A stretch of DNA of 64,000 nt, from the NCBI RefSeq assembly GCF_017565765.1, contig NZ_JAGDYP010000007.1:112818-176817 (forward strand). The letters run 5' to 3'. The number at the start of each line of letters is the position of its first letter. Position 1 is the stretch's first letter. Origin of the DNA: Capnocytophaga bilenii. GTDB taxonomy: Bacteria; Bacteroidota; Bacteroidia; Flavobacteriales; Flavobacteriaceae. The position numbers were made by a program, and so were the translations under genes. Below, in pieces: positions 24,896 to 33,396 of the stretch. Under the pieces are notes generated by a model, which searched no databases, was not told the origin of the DNA, and saw only the letters and a list, made by a program, of their open reading frames with translations.

Positions 24896-27655
24896 TTAAA
24901 TTACTTCACTAAAAGGGATAGTTGTATCAAAAATCTCTTCCAACAACTGTTTGGTAACAGTTACATATTCAGAAAGAACTGAAGGGGTAACATCATAATC
25001 TTTTTGTTTATCAAAATGAGTATGGAATTGTATCAAATTTTTCTGCAAACGCTTGAATGATAAATTAGCTACTTGCATAGTTTCCTCTGTTTTAAACTTT
25101 TGTTGGTACATATAAGCATAAGTAAGTAATTGAAAGGCTTTACCATACTTTATATCAGTAATAAGATCATTCCAATCACTTATTTTTACATCTTTTTCTT
25201 CTACAACCCCTGTTTTATAATCTATAATTTGTAATTTTCCATCTCTACAATCAATACGGTCTATAATTCCTTTAAAATTTACAATAGTGCCATTTATCTT
25301 GTGTTCAAAAGGAATTACCATTTTTTCTTCTAAACAAAGTACTTTTATTTCTGTACCCTCTTTAATTGTTGCTATTTCTAAATCTAAAAAACGATGCACA
25401 TATTCCTTAATAACGTTGTAAATAAGATAGTTTTTTCCTTCACTAAAACTATCATTCCTATACTCTCTGCGAAAGTGAATATTAATAATCCTTTCTACTT
25501 TAGGGCGTATTTTTTCTATATCATTTACAGTAATAGCTCGGTTTATTCTACTATACAATAAGCCTTTATATAAGCATTCCAACGTTTTATGAATAATATT
25601 ACCAAAAGTACGTGCCTCTACCGTCTCTTCTACTTCTTGTTCCTCATATACTTTTAATACATTTTGCTGATAAAACGTAAGCGGATTGCGTATATAAGTT
25701 GTAATTGCTGAAGGCGATAGTCCATTTTCAGCAAGCACACGTAACTTTTCTATAATTTCAGGTGTTTTTTGTATGTTAAGCACAGACAAAGAAGTAGGAT
25801 ACACTTTAGGAGCTTTGATAGAATGTATCACCTCGTGTTTATCAACGTTTTCAGCTAATAATTGCAATATAAACCTACTCTTTTCTTTACTCTTTAAGCT
25901 ATCCATTTCAGTATCATACAGTAAGTGAACTTTCTTAGCACGTTGCAAAATACGATAAAAGTTATAACTATAAACCGCATCGCGTTCTTTATAAGTAGGT
26001 AACCCCAATTCACGCTTTACATCATAAGGTATCAAAGAGTTATCACTCTTGCCAAGAGGCAATACACCTTCATTTACTGAAGTAATAATCACATTTTCAA
26101 AATCTAAACTTCTACTCTCCAATACCCCCATCACTTGTAATCCCTCCAAAGGTTCGCCACGAAAGTTGAGAGCACTTTTCTGCAATACATCTAAATAGAA
26201 GTGATATAATGTTTTCACTGAATCTATATAATGATAACGATCTTGTAATTGTTTTAGTTGATTAAATAATTCATAGAACCTATAAGCATACTCTTGCACA
26301 AGAATATGTTGTGAATTTTCAGGATGTATATATGATTTAAGTCTATAAATTATCGTAATAGCGTTCTCTATTAGTTTGCTGATAAAAGCAACATTTCTCG
26401 TCTTATCCTGCTCTTTTTCAGGAAATAATAATTTAAAAACTTCGTGCTGATTTTCAGGAGTAGCTTGTAGGAGCTTCTCTCTGCTTATATATGTAAGATT
26501 GTGCTTTGTAATATACTCTGAGATAGCTTTTATTGACTCTTGCGAAAGTAACTGTTTCAAAAAAGGTTGCGACAATAAGTTCAGTACATCTTTATGGTAA
26601 AAACTCTTGGAAAGATGCAAACGAAAATAAGTAGTAAATAAATCATTTAGAGGCGTTTGCTGCAAAGGGTAACCCATTGTAATATTCACAGCCGTATTAG
26701 ACTGAACCGCTTGAAGCATTGGTATTAGTAAACTCTCATCAGCAACAATAAGTGCTGTTTTTTCCAATTCAGCTTTAGGAGTATGCTGCAAGAGCTCAGC
26801 CACCACGTGTACCTGATTGATACTTTTAGAAACCCCTGTAAGATAAATCTTCTTTTCTTTCTCGTAGTTATTATTTATAAATTTAGGAATATGCGTTTTG
26901 TAATATCTCCAATGCTCCCTATATTTACGAAAGAAATATCCCGCATCGTGGTCTTTCTTGTTTACAAAATAGCTGTCTGCATCCCAATAAATCTCACCAC
27001 CTATATCCATCAAAATATTTTGTATAACCTTCTGTTCAGCTTCTGAGAGCGCATTAAAACCTACAAATATATGAATTGTATCAGTGTGAGTCTCTATATA
27101 TTTAGGAAGAAATTCTACTGCTTTTTTCGCCACAAAGCCTGCATACCCTTTCTTCTTTTTTGTCAATTTTTCATTTAGAGCATCATAATAATCACGTAAA
27201 GACTCCCAAAAAGCTAAATATTCTTTCTGTAAATCTGTAAGAGAATCCATACCGCTCCACTGTTCTACTTTTCTTAAGTCACTAATATAAGAAAATATCT
27301 TATCAGGCTGTACCAAATATTGGTCTATCTCACTAAAATCTTTCAATGCTGTAACAGCCCAGCCCAAGAACTCTTCAAAATTATTTACATCTTTTGTCTT
27401 ACACACCGCTTTATAGCTATCATAAAATTCAAATAACAAAGGCAAACCACTAATAGCCTCTACCCCCGATATACGCGTAAATAAATCAGCTATCCCTATA
27501 AATTCAGGAGCCATAGTAGGTCGTTGTACTTGTTCAGCAAAATATTTCTTCAAAAACAATGCAGGTCGTTTTCCCGTAGTAACAAACACTAAACGATCTG
27601 CTTTAGTGCTGTAGTTCTCAAGTACATCTGTAATTACATCTTTTAAATAACTCAT
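24896..27655 (-). CDS. AddB-like helicase/PD-(D/E)XK nuclease protein
   Basis: The 919-residue protein has the overall plan of the AddB/RecC-type subunit: a degenerate helicase core with VLESRSLDFENVIITSVNEGVLP (about 511-533) and a C-terminal RecB-like nuclease. Nuclease residues are His689 (GNIIHKTLE), Asp799 (GIIDRID), and Asp812-Tyr-Lys814 (IDYKTG). The N-terminal TTGKRPALFL takes the place of Walker A but lacks the full consensus. The iron-sulfur cysteines of classic AddB are absent: the usual CP is here RNPLTFYQ. An AddA-type partner is not in this window. It follows the rhomboid gene by 2 bases. A role in double-strand break repair is inferred. Confidence 0.85.
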   Translation of the reverse strand: MSYLKDVITDVLENYSTKADRLVFVTTGKRPALFLKKYFAEQVQRPTMAPEFIGIADLFTRISGVEAISGLPLLFEFYDSYKAVCKTKDVNNFEEFLGWAVTALKDFSEIDQYLVQPDKIFSYISDLRKVEQWSGMDSLTDLQKEYLAFWESLRDYYDALNEKLTKKKKGYAGFVAKKAVEFLPKYIETHTDTIHIFVGFNALSEAEQKVIQNILMDIGGEIYWDADSYFVNKKDHDAGYFFRKYREHWRYYKTHIPKFINNNYEKEKKIYLTGVSKSINQVHVVAELLQHTPKAELEKTALIVADESLLIPMLQAVQSNTAVNITMGYPLQQTPLNDLFTTYFRLHLSKSFYHKDVLNLLSQPFLKQLLSQESIKAISEYITKHNLTYISREKLLQATPENQHEVFKLLFPEKEQDKTRNVAFISKLIENAITIIYRLKSYIHPENSQHILVQEYAYRFYELFNQLKQLQDRYHYIDSVKTLYHFYLDVLQKSALNFRGEPLEGLQVMGVLESRSLDFENVIITSVNEGVLPLGKSDNSLIPYDVKRELGLPTYKERDAVYSYNFYRILQRAKKVHLLYDTEMDSLKSKEKSRFILQLLAENVDKHEVIHSIKAPKVYPTSLSVLNIQKTPEIIEKLRVLAENGLSPSAITTYIRNPLTFYQQNVLKVYEEQEVEETVEARTFGNIIHKTLECLYKGLLYSRINRAITVNDIEKIRPKVERIINIHFRREYRNDSFSEGKNYLIYNVIKEYVHRFLDLEIATIKEGTEIKVLCLEEKMVIPFEHKINGTIVNFKGIIDRIDCRDGKLQIIDYKTGVVEEKDVKISDWNDLITDIKYGKAFQLLTYAYMYQQKFKTEETMQVANLSFKRLQKNLIQFHTHFDKQKDYDVTPSVLSEYVTVTKQLLEEIFDTTIPFSEVI

Positions 27656-27657
27656 AG

Positions 27658-28296
27658 TTAATAGTTCTTTTTGTTATTTTTTAGCTGATAAACAATATAG
27701 CCTAATGGCAGAACCATTACTCCTATATAAAAAGCGTGATTTATTACTGCCTCAGGTGCATATAATACAGCTACCAAAAGTCCAAATACAGCCCCTCCTA
27801 AATGCGCAGCGTGTCCTATATTATCCCCTTCACTCGGATTAAACATCATAAAAGCCGAATAAGCAAAATAAAAAGCACCAAACAACCAACCTGGCAAAAA
27901 ATTCACTGTTATTCCTGTAGGATTAAGTGCAATCGCAGCAAATATAATTCCTGAAACAGCTCCCGAAGCTCCTATAGCCGAATAATACCATTGTCGTTGG
28001 TACAAATACCAACTAAACAAACTACCCGCAATCATAGCCCCAAAATAAACAACTAAAAATAATACACTCCCTATGCTCCTAATGAGTAACCCCTGAAAGA
28101 AAAACAGCGATACCATATTGAGAATTAAATGTTGCCAATCAGCGTGTAAAAAGCCTGATGATACCAAACGAATATAATCACCCTTCTGCACCGCTCCTAC
28201 ATTGAATTTATAACGCTCAAAAAAAGTAGTATTCTGAAACCCATAATAACTCACTGCTATTGTAGCCACAAGTATAATAACAAAAACCATATTCAT
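27658..28296 (-). CDS. Rhomboid family intramembrane serine protease
   Basis: The 212-residue membrane protein has six to seven helices. The catalytic serine is Ser111 in IGASGAVSG, the partner His165 lies in AHLGGAVFG, and HLILN (His56, Asn60) matches the oxyanion-side loop. This is the minimal bacterial rhomboid layout, with no added domain. It cuts membrane-spanning proteins; the substrate is unknown. It lies between the YfcC-type carrier (19 bases) and the AddB-like gene (2 bases), and is probably transcribed with both. Confidence 0.92.
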   Translation of the reverse strand: MNMVFVIILVATIAVSYYGFQNTTFFERYKFNVGAVQKGDYIRLVSSGFLHADWQHLILNMVSLFFFQGLLIRSIGSVLFLVVYFGAMIAGSLFSWYLYQRQWYYSAIGASGAVSGIIFAAIALNPTGITVNFLPGWLFGAFYFAYSAFMMFNPSEGDNIGHAAHLGGAVFGLLVAVLYAPEAVINHAFYIGVMVLPLGYIVYQLKNNKKNY

Positions 28297-28315
28297 TGCA
28301 AAAAATCATTTAAAT

Positions 28316-29794
28316 TTATAACCATAACAAAATTGTCAGTACTACCGAAAAGATAACCACTAACGGCATACAAAACCGCAACCATTGTTTGTAATTCACA
28401 TTCACCATCGCCAGTGACGGCAAAATAAGCCCCGTAGGAGTAATTAGCGACATAATCCCCATACCAAAAAGATAAGCACTCACCACACTATGCCCTTCAA
28501 CCCCTACTATCGAAGCCAATGCCCCTATTATAGGCATCGTAAGTACCGCCATACCCGATGACGATGCTATAAACAAACTAAGCACTCCAAATACCAACAT
28601 CAGCATTGGTAAAAATAACATTGGCGACATCCCTCGCACAAGGTCAGTAGCATAATGCAATATCGTACCAGCTATCTGCCCATCATTCAGTATAAACGAT
28701 ACCCCTCTGGCTATCCCAATAATAAAAGCCACCCCCAATAAGTCTCGAGCTCCTGCTATGAAATGTTGTACAAAAGCCTCTTCACCACAACGCTGTAGTA
28801 CTGCTATTACAACAGCAGCTACCAAAAACTGAGCAGTCATTTCGCCAAACCACCAGCCCCATTGCGATACTCCTATAATCATAACTACAAACGAAAGTCC
28901 AAAAACCAAAAGCTCTATTTTCGTTGATAGTTTCAGTTCAGTAGTCTTTTCAGGTGTATTAGCCGCATATATTTCAGGTAAAGTAACCCCATATACAATA
29001 GATTTTTCAGGATATTTTTTTACCCTTTCAGCATACCTAATGATATAAAGTATACTGATAATCACACACAATACTAAGGCAATCAACCGTATATAGAGCC
29101 CCGAAGTCCAATCTACACCAGCAGCATCCGAGGCAATAATCACCGCAAACGGATTAACAGTCGATGCCATAGAACCAACATTTGAGCCTATATAAATCAC
29201 AGCCAAAGGCACTAATAAGTCGTAACCTGCTGCTAAAAAAATAGGTACCAACATAGGGTAAAACGCAAGAGTCTCTTCAGCCAATCCAAAGGAAGAGCCT
29301 CCAAGAGCCAAAAGCGTAGTGAGCAGAATAATAAGAATACCTTCACGCCCTTTCAGCAGATGAGCCAAATAGCCTACCCCCATATTTAAAGCCCCCGAAC
29401 TGTTGAATACACCTATGAAACCACCCAATACCAATACAAAAAGAATCACCTCTATACTATCGTAAATCCCCTTAATAGGCGCAAAAAGCACTGCAACAGC
29501 ACCTTGCGGAGCCCCATTACCCTCCACATAAGTATTAGGAATTGAAATAGGTTTCTTTATTTTTTCCTCTTTAAACTTATTCAGTTGTATATTGATACCC
29601 AAATCATTGAGTTTCCCTTGAGTAGCAGGCACCCTATAGGCACTATCAGCAGTTCGTATTACAAAACTATCATCAACCTTGTTGTAACTAAGCGTACTAT
29701 AGCTCCCCGAAGGCAATAGATACGTAAGCCCTGTTGCCAATACAATTACAATCATCAACACCGTATAAGGGGTAGGAAATTTAAGACCTTTCAT
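28316..29794 (-). CDS. YfcC-type C4-dicarboxylate/amino-acid carrier
   Basis: This is an integral membrane carrier of about 12 helices. I prefer the ATG at 29794 (492 residues, MKGLKFPTPYTVLM), which matches how family members start, over the GTG at 29812. ALGGSSFGLAEETLAFYPMLVP and GSNVGSMASTVNPFAV are the hallmark segments, and the C-terminal half repeats the motif as PLITPTGLILPSLAM-like text. YfcC proteins belong to the DcuC/ArcD-related anaerobic carriers; the substrate is not settled. The promoter lies within the terminator hairpin of the preceding gene. Confidence 0.85.
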   Translation of the reverse strand: MKGLKFPTPYTVLMIVIVLATGLTYLLPSGSYSTLSYNKVDDSFVIRTADSAYRVPATQGKLNDLGINIQLNKFKEEKIKKPISIPNTYVEGNGAPQGAVAVLFAPIKGIYDSIEVILFVLVLGGFIGVFNSSGALNMGVGYLAHLLKGREGILIILLTTLLALGGSSFGLAEETLAFYPMLVPIFLAAGYDLLVPLAVIYIGSNVGSMASTVNPFAVIIASDAAGVDWTSGLYIRLIALVLCVIISILYIIRYAERVKKYPEKSIVYGVTLPEIYAANTPEKTTELKLSTKIELLVFGLSFVVMIIGVSQWGWWFGEMTAQFLVAAVVIAVLQRCGEEAFVQHFIAGARDLLGVAFIIGIARGVSFILNDGQIAGTILHYATDLVRGMSPMLFLPMLMLVFGVLSLFIASSSGMAVLTMPIIGALASIVGVEGHSVVSAYLFGMGIMSLITPTGLILPSLAMVNVNYKQWLRFCMPLVVIFSVVLTILLWL

Positions 29795-29822
29795 TTTCAA
29801 AAAAATATTCACTTTAAAGCCA

Positions 29823-29853
29823 CAAAAATAGCAATTCCTCTGGAAAAGCCAAA
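29823..29853 (-). promoter_or_regulatory. Promoter of yfcC, inside a hairpin
   Basis: On the minus strand TTTG (29853-29850), 19 bases, TATTTTTG (29830-29823). The -33 box is part of one stem arm and the -7 box is the T-tract of the terminator-like hairpin at 29831-29861. Confidence 0.65.
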
Positions 29854-29861
29854 GGAATTGC
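29831..29861 (-). terminator. Terminator of the polyprenyl synthase operon
   Basis: GCAATTCCTCTGG (29831-29843) pairs with CCAAAGGAATTGC (29849-29861) at 12 of 13 positions, loop 5. On the minus strand ATTTTTG follows directly. Confidence 0.75.
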
Positions 29862-29889
29862 CAAAATATTTTTTAGTTTTAAAACTACA

Positions 29890-30870
29890 CTATATCTCCC
29901 TATCAATCACATAATTCACCATCAACACCAAAGCATTCTTATAGTCCGAAACAGGAAAATCATCTAATAATTTCAATGCCCTCTGCTGAAAATCCTTCAT
30001 TTTATAAGTCGCATATTCCAGCCCTCCTCGTTGTTTTACAAATGCAATAACCTCTTTCACCCGCTTTTTATCCTTATTATGCTTCTTTACCGAATTTATA
30101 AGCCATTTTTTCTCGTCTTCACTGCAATTATTTAATGTATAAATAAGCGGAAGCGTCATTTTTTGTTCCTTAATATCAATCCCCGTAGGCTTCCCTATTG
30201 CATCATCAGTATAATCAAAAAGATCATCCTTTATTTGGAATGCCATTCCTATATACTCACCAAAAAGTCGCATCTTTTCAATTATTTCTGTTTCTTCTGG
30301 CAATACCGAACAAGCTCCCATCGCACAACAAGCAGCTATAAGTGTAGCCGTTTTCTGCCTAATGATTTCATAATAAACCTCCTCAGTAATATCCAATCGG
30401 CGCGCCTTTTCTATTTGCAACAGCTCGCCTTCACTCATTTCTCGCACCGCAACCGAGATGATACGCAATAAGTCAAAATCACCATTATCAATAGAAAGCA
30501 ACAAACCTTTTGAAAGCAAATAATCGCCCACAAGCACCGCTATTTTATTCTTCCAAAGAGCATTGATAGAAAAAAAACCTCGTCGCTTATTACTATCATC
30601 CACAACATCATCGTGTACCAAGGTAGCCGTATGTATAAGTTCTATCACCGATGCACCTCTATAAGTACGCTCGCTCATACCCCCACCCGATACCATCTTA
30701 GCAACCAAAAATACAAACATCGGTCGCATCTGCTTCCCTTTACGGTTCACTATATAGTAGGTGATACGATTTAGCAAAGCAACTTTCGAGCTCATCGCCC
30801 CTTGAAACTTCTGTTCAAAGAGCTCCATTTCCTCACGTATTGGCGCTTTTATTTGTGCTGTTATCTTCAT
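29890..30870 (-). CDS. Long-chain polyprenyl diphosphate synthase
   Basis: The 326-residue trans-isoprenyl diphosphate synthase has both aspartate-rich motifs, HDDVVDD (first, about 92-98) and KDDLFDY (second, about 217-223), plus GKQMRP and GGG loop text. It most likely builds the isoprenoid tail of menaquinone, which fits menD and menE elsewhere in the window. Chain length cannot be read directly. It overlaps the ftsH stop by one base (TAATG), and a terminator follows, so it closes the rsfS-ftsH operon. Confidence 0.9.
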   Translation of the reverse strand: MKITAQIKAPIREEMELFEQKFQGAMSSKVALLNRITYYIVNRKGKQMRPMFVFLVAKMVSGGGMSERTYRGASVIELIHTATLVHDDVVDDSNKRRGFFSINALWKNKIAVLVGDYLLSKGLLLSIDNGDFDLLRIISVAVREMSEGELLQIEKARRLDITEEVYYEIIRQKTATLIAACCAMGACSVLPEETEIIEKMRLFGEYIGMAFQIKDDLFDYTDDAIGKPTGIDIKEQKMTLPLIYTLNNCSEDEKKWLINSVKKHNKDKKRVKEVIAFVKQRGGLEYATYKMKDFQQRALKLLDDFPVSDYKNALVLMVNYVIDREI

Positions 30871-32831
30871 TAGCTTACCTCTCCCGTATTTTTATGTTCG
30901 GCAGCAATTTTATCCAATTCTTCCTCTTCTTTAAAAGTACGTTTACCAAAAATATTCTCCAAGTCATCGCGGAATATTACTTCACGCTCCAACAGTAAGT
31001 TAGCAAGTTGAGTAAGTTTTTCCTTATTTTCGGTCAATATAGCAATAGCTCGTGCATACTGAGCCTCTACTATTTTTGAAATTTCTTCATCTATCAAATG
31101 AGCTGTCTTTTCGCTATAAGGCTTTGTAAATCCATAATCCGATTGTGCTGAATCGTAATAAGTTAGATTACCTATTTTATCATTAAGCCCATAAATAGTA
31201 ACCATTGCACGCGCCTGTTTAGTAACCTTCTCAAGGTCGCTAAGTGCTCCTGTTGATATTTTATCAAAAATTACCTTTTCAGCAGCACGTCCTCCTAAGG
31301 CAGCACACATCTCGTCCAAAATCTGCTCAGTGCGCACTATTTGGCGCTCTTCTGGTAAATACCAAGCAGCCCCCAGCGACTGCCCTCGTGGTACGATTGT
31401 AACTTTCACCAAAGGCGCAGCATATTCTAATAGCCAACTCACTGTTGCGTGTCCTGCTTCGTGAAAAGCAATCGCCTTGCGCTCTTCAGGAGTAAGAATC
31501 TTGCTCTTCTTCTCAAGCCCACCCACTATCCTATCTACAGCGTCCAAAAACTCTTGCTTACTCACCGCCGTTTTGCCTTTGCGCGCCGCTATCAAAGCCG
31601 CCTCATTACATACATTAGCAATATCAGCACCCGAAAAACCAGGGGTTTGCTTAGCAAGAAAATCTATATCCAATGTCTCAGCCGTCTTTATAGGCTTCAA
31701 GTGTACCTGAAATATTTGTTTACGTTCATTCAAGTTAGGCAGTTCCACATATATTTGCCTGTCAAAACGTCCCGCACGCATCAACGCTTTATCCAAAATA
31801 TCAGCGCGGTTAGTAGCTGCCAGCACAATAATATTTGTATGCGACCCAAAACCATCCATTTCCGTAAGCAGCTGGTTAAGCGTATTTTCTCGCTCATCAT
31901 TAGCTCCCGTCATCGCATTTTTTCCTCGCGCACGCCCTATAGCATCTATTTCATCTATAAATATAATACAAGGTGCTTTTTCTTTTGCTTGTTTAAAAAG
32001 GTCTCGCACTCGCGAAGCGCCTACACCCACAAACATCTCAACAAAATCAGAACCCGAAAGCGAAAAGAATGGCACTTGCGCCTCTCCAGCTACAGCCTTT
32101 GCAAGTAGCGTTTTACCAGTACCAGGAGGCCCCACCAATAACGCCCCTCTTGGTATCTTACCTCCAAGCGAAGTATATTTATCAGGATTCTTCAAGAAAT
32201 CTACAATTTCCTGTACTTCCTCTTTAGCCCCTTCCAAGCCTGCTACATCCTGAAACGTTACAGGTACTTGCTTTTTCTCGTCAAACATACGAGCCTTTGA
32301 TTTTCCTATATTGAAAATACCTCCAGCGCCTCCTGCACCTGCCATACGTTTCATTACATAAATCCATACACCTATTACAAGTACAAAAGGTATCAGAGTA
32401 ATCAACAAATCCGAAAATATATTCTGCTGACTTTTATTTTCGCGCGTTGTATCGAGGTTATTCTCTTTAACTATTTGGTCAAAACGATTTTCAAAGTTGC
32501 TAAGGTCACCCAATTCAAAGCGATATTGTGGTACATCAGCAGGATTACCATTTTGCATAATAGCATTCCCTGTAGGGCGTACATCTTTATGCTCCTCCTT
32601 CTTAAGTGCATCTGCATTCAAGTACACATTAGCTTCTTTCTTATTCAGAATAACAATTCGTGATACATCACCATTGCTCAAATATTCTTCAAATTTAGCT
32701 TGCGGTATTTCCTTAGGTTGTGACCAAAAGGTTGCTCCTGAATAGTAATTAAATGCCAAAAGCACAAGTAACAACACAGCATACAGCCAATATGCTGAAA
32801 ATCGGTTGCCGTTATTCTTATTATCTCCCAT
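30870..32831 (-). CDS. ftsH: ATP-dependent zinc metalloprotease FtsH
   Basis: FtsH degrades misassembled membrane proteins and short-lived regulators at the inner membrane. The 653 residues have a first helix at about 14-31, a periplasmic domain and a second helix at about 139-161. The AAA domain has Walker A GPPGTGKT (234-241) and Walker B IIFIDEID. The metalloprotease site is HEAGH (457-461), with the third ligand in GALSDLEK. The C-terminus is acidic. The gene is preceded by rsfS (3 bases) and overlaps the polyprenyl synthase start. Confidence 0.98.
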   Translation of the reverse strand: MGDNKNNGNRFSAYWLYAVLLLVLLAFNYYSGATFWSQPKEIPQAKFEEYLSNGDVSRIVILNKKEANVYLNADALKKEEHKDVRPTGNAIMQNGNPADVPQYRFELGDLSNFENRFDQIVKENNLDTTRENKSQQNIFSDLLITLIPFVLVIGVWIYVMKRMAGAGGAGGIFNIGKSKARMFDEKKQVPVTFQDVAGLEGAKEEVQEIVDFLKNPDKYTSLGGKIPRGALLVGPPGTGKTLLAKAVAGEAQVPFFSLSGSDFVEMFVGVGASRVRDLFKQAKEKAPCIIFIDEIDAIGRARGKNAMTGANDERENTLNQLLTEMDGFGSHTNIIVLAATNRADILDKALMRAGRFDRQIYVELPNLNERKQIFQVHLKPIKTAETLDIDFLAKQTPGFSGADIANVCNEAALIAARKGKTAVSKQEFLDAVDRIVGGLEKKSKILTPEERKAIAFHEAGHATVSWLLEYAAPLVKVTIVPRGQSLGAAWYLPEERQIVRTEQILDEMCAALGGRAAEKVIFDKISTGALSDLEKVTKQARAMVTIYGLNDKIGNLTYYDSAQSDYGFTKPYSEKTAHLIDEEISKIVEAQYARAIAILTENKEKLTQLANLLLEREVIFRDDLENIFGKRTFKEEEELDKIAAEHKNTGEVS

Positions 32832-32834
32832 TTT

Positions 32835-33206
32835 TTAATATTGAGTTTCTACATTAATGAATTTCGCATCGCCCCATAAGCCTTCCAAGTCATAATGCTC
32901 ACGAACTTGAGGCTGAAATATATGCACCACCACATCCACATAATCTATAAGTACCCATTCAGCATTCATTTCACCCTCTACGTGCCAAGGCTTTTGATGC
33001 CCTTCAGCTTGGCTTACTACTTTTTGTACCGAACCTGAAATCGCTGCCACCTGAGTATTAGTATTACCATTGCATATTACAAAATACTCACACACAGCAC
33101 TCTCTACCTCACGTAGATCTAAAATAGTGATATCCTTACCTTTAACCTTCTCTATACCTGCTATAATATTGCTGAGCAGTTCATTAGATGTTATTTCTTT
33201 ATTCAT
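32835..33206 (-). CDS. rsfS: Ribosomal silencing factor RsfS
   Basis: The 123-residue protein binds ribosomal protein L14 and blocks subunit joining in starvation. DLREVESAVCEYFVICNGNTNTQV, PWHVEG and WVLIDYVDVVVHIFQPQVREHYDLEGLW are the family motifs. It is the first gene of the rsfS-ftsH-polyprenyl synthase operon, behind a strong promoter match with an unusually long leader of about 110 bases. Confidence 0.95.
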   Translation of the reverse strand: MNKEITSNELLSNIIAGIEKVKGKDITILDLREVESAVCEYFVICNGNTNTQVAAISGSVQKVVSQAEGHQKPWHVEGEMNAEWVLIDYVDVVVHIFQPQVREHYDLEGLWGDAKFINVETQY

Positions 33207-33322
33207 TCTTTTTTATATTTTTCTCTATTTGTTTTATCAAATACTATTAGGGTAAACACTTATCCTTCACTTTTAAACAGAAGCTAAAATGTTAATAGTT
33301 CCCATTCTTCTAAAAAAACGTG

Positions 33323-33353
33323 CAAAGATAATCATTTGAATTTAAAAAGCAAA
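33323..33353 (-). promoter_or_regulatory. Promoter of rsfS-ftsH
   Basis: On the minus strand TTTG (33353-33350), 19 bases, TATCTTTG (33330-33323). Confidence 0.75.
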
Positions 33354-33396
33354 AATATTGCCATAGCTTTTTGTCAGGACAAGTTGTCAGGTATTT

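Noticed and set aside
31449..32108. A 219-codon plus-strand open frame opposite ftsH
   Set aside because: It is an antisense shadow of the ftsH AAA domain, basic and without domain text.
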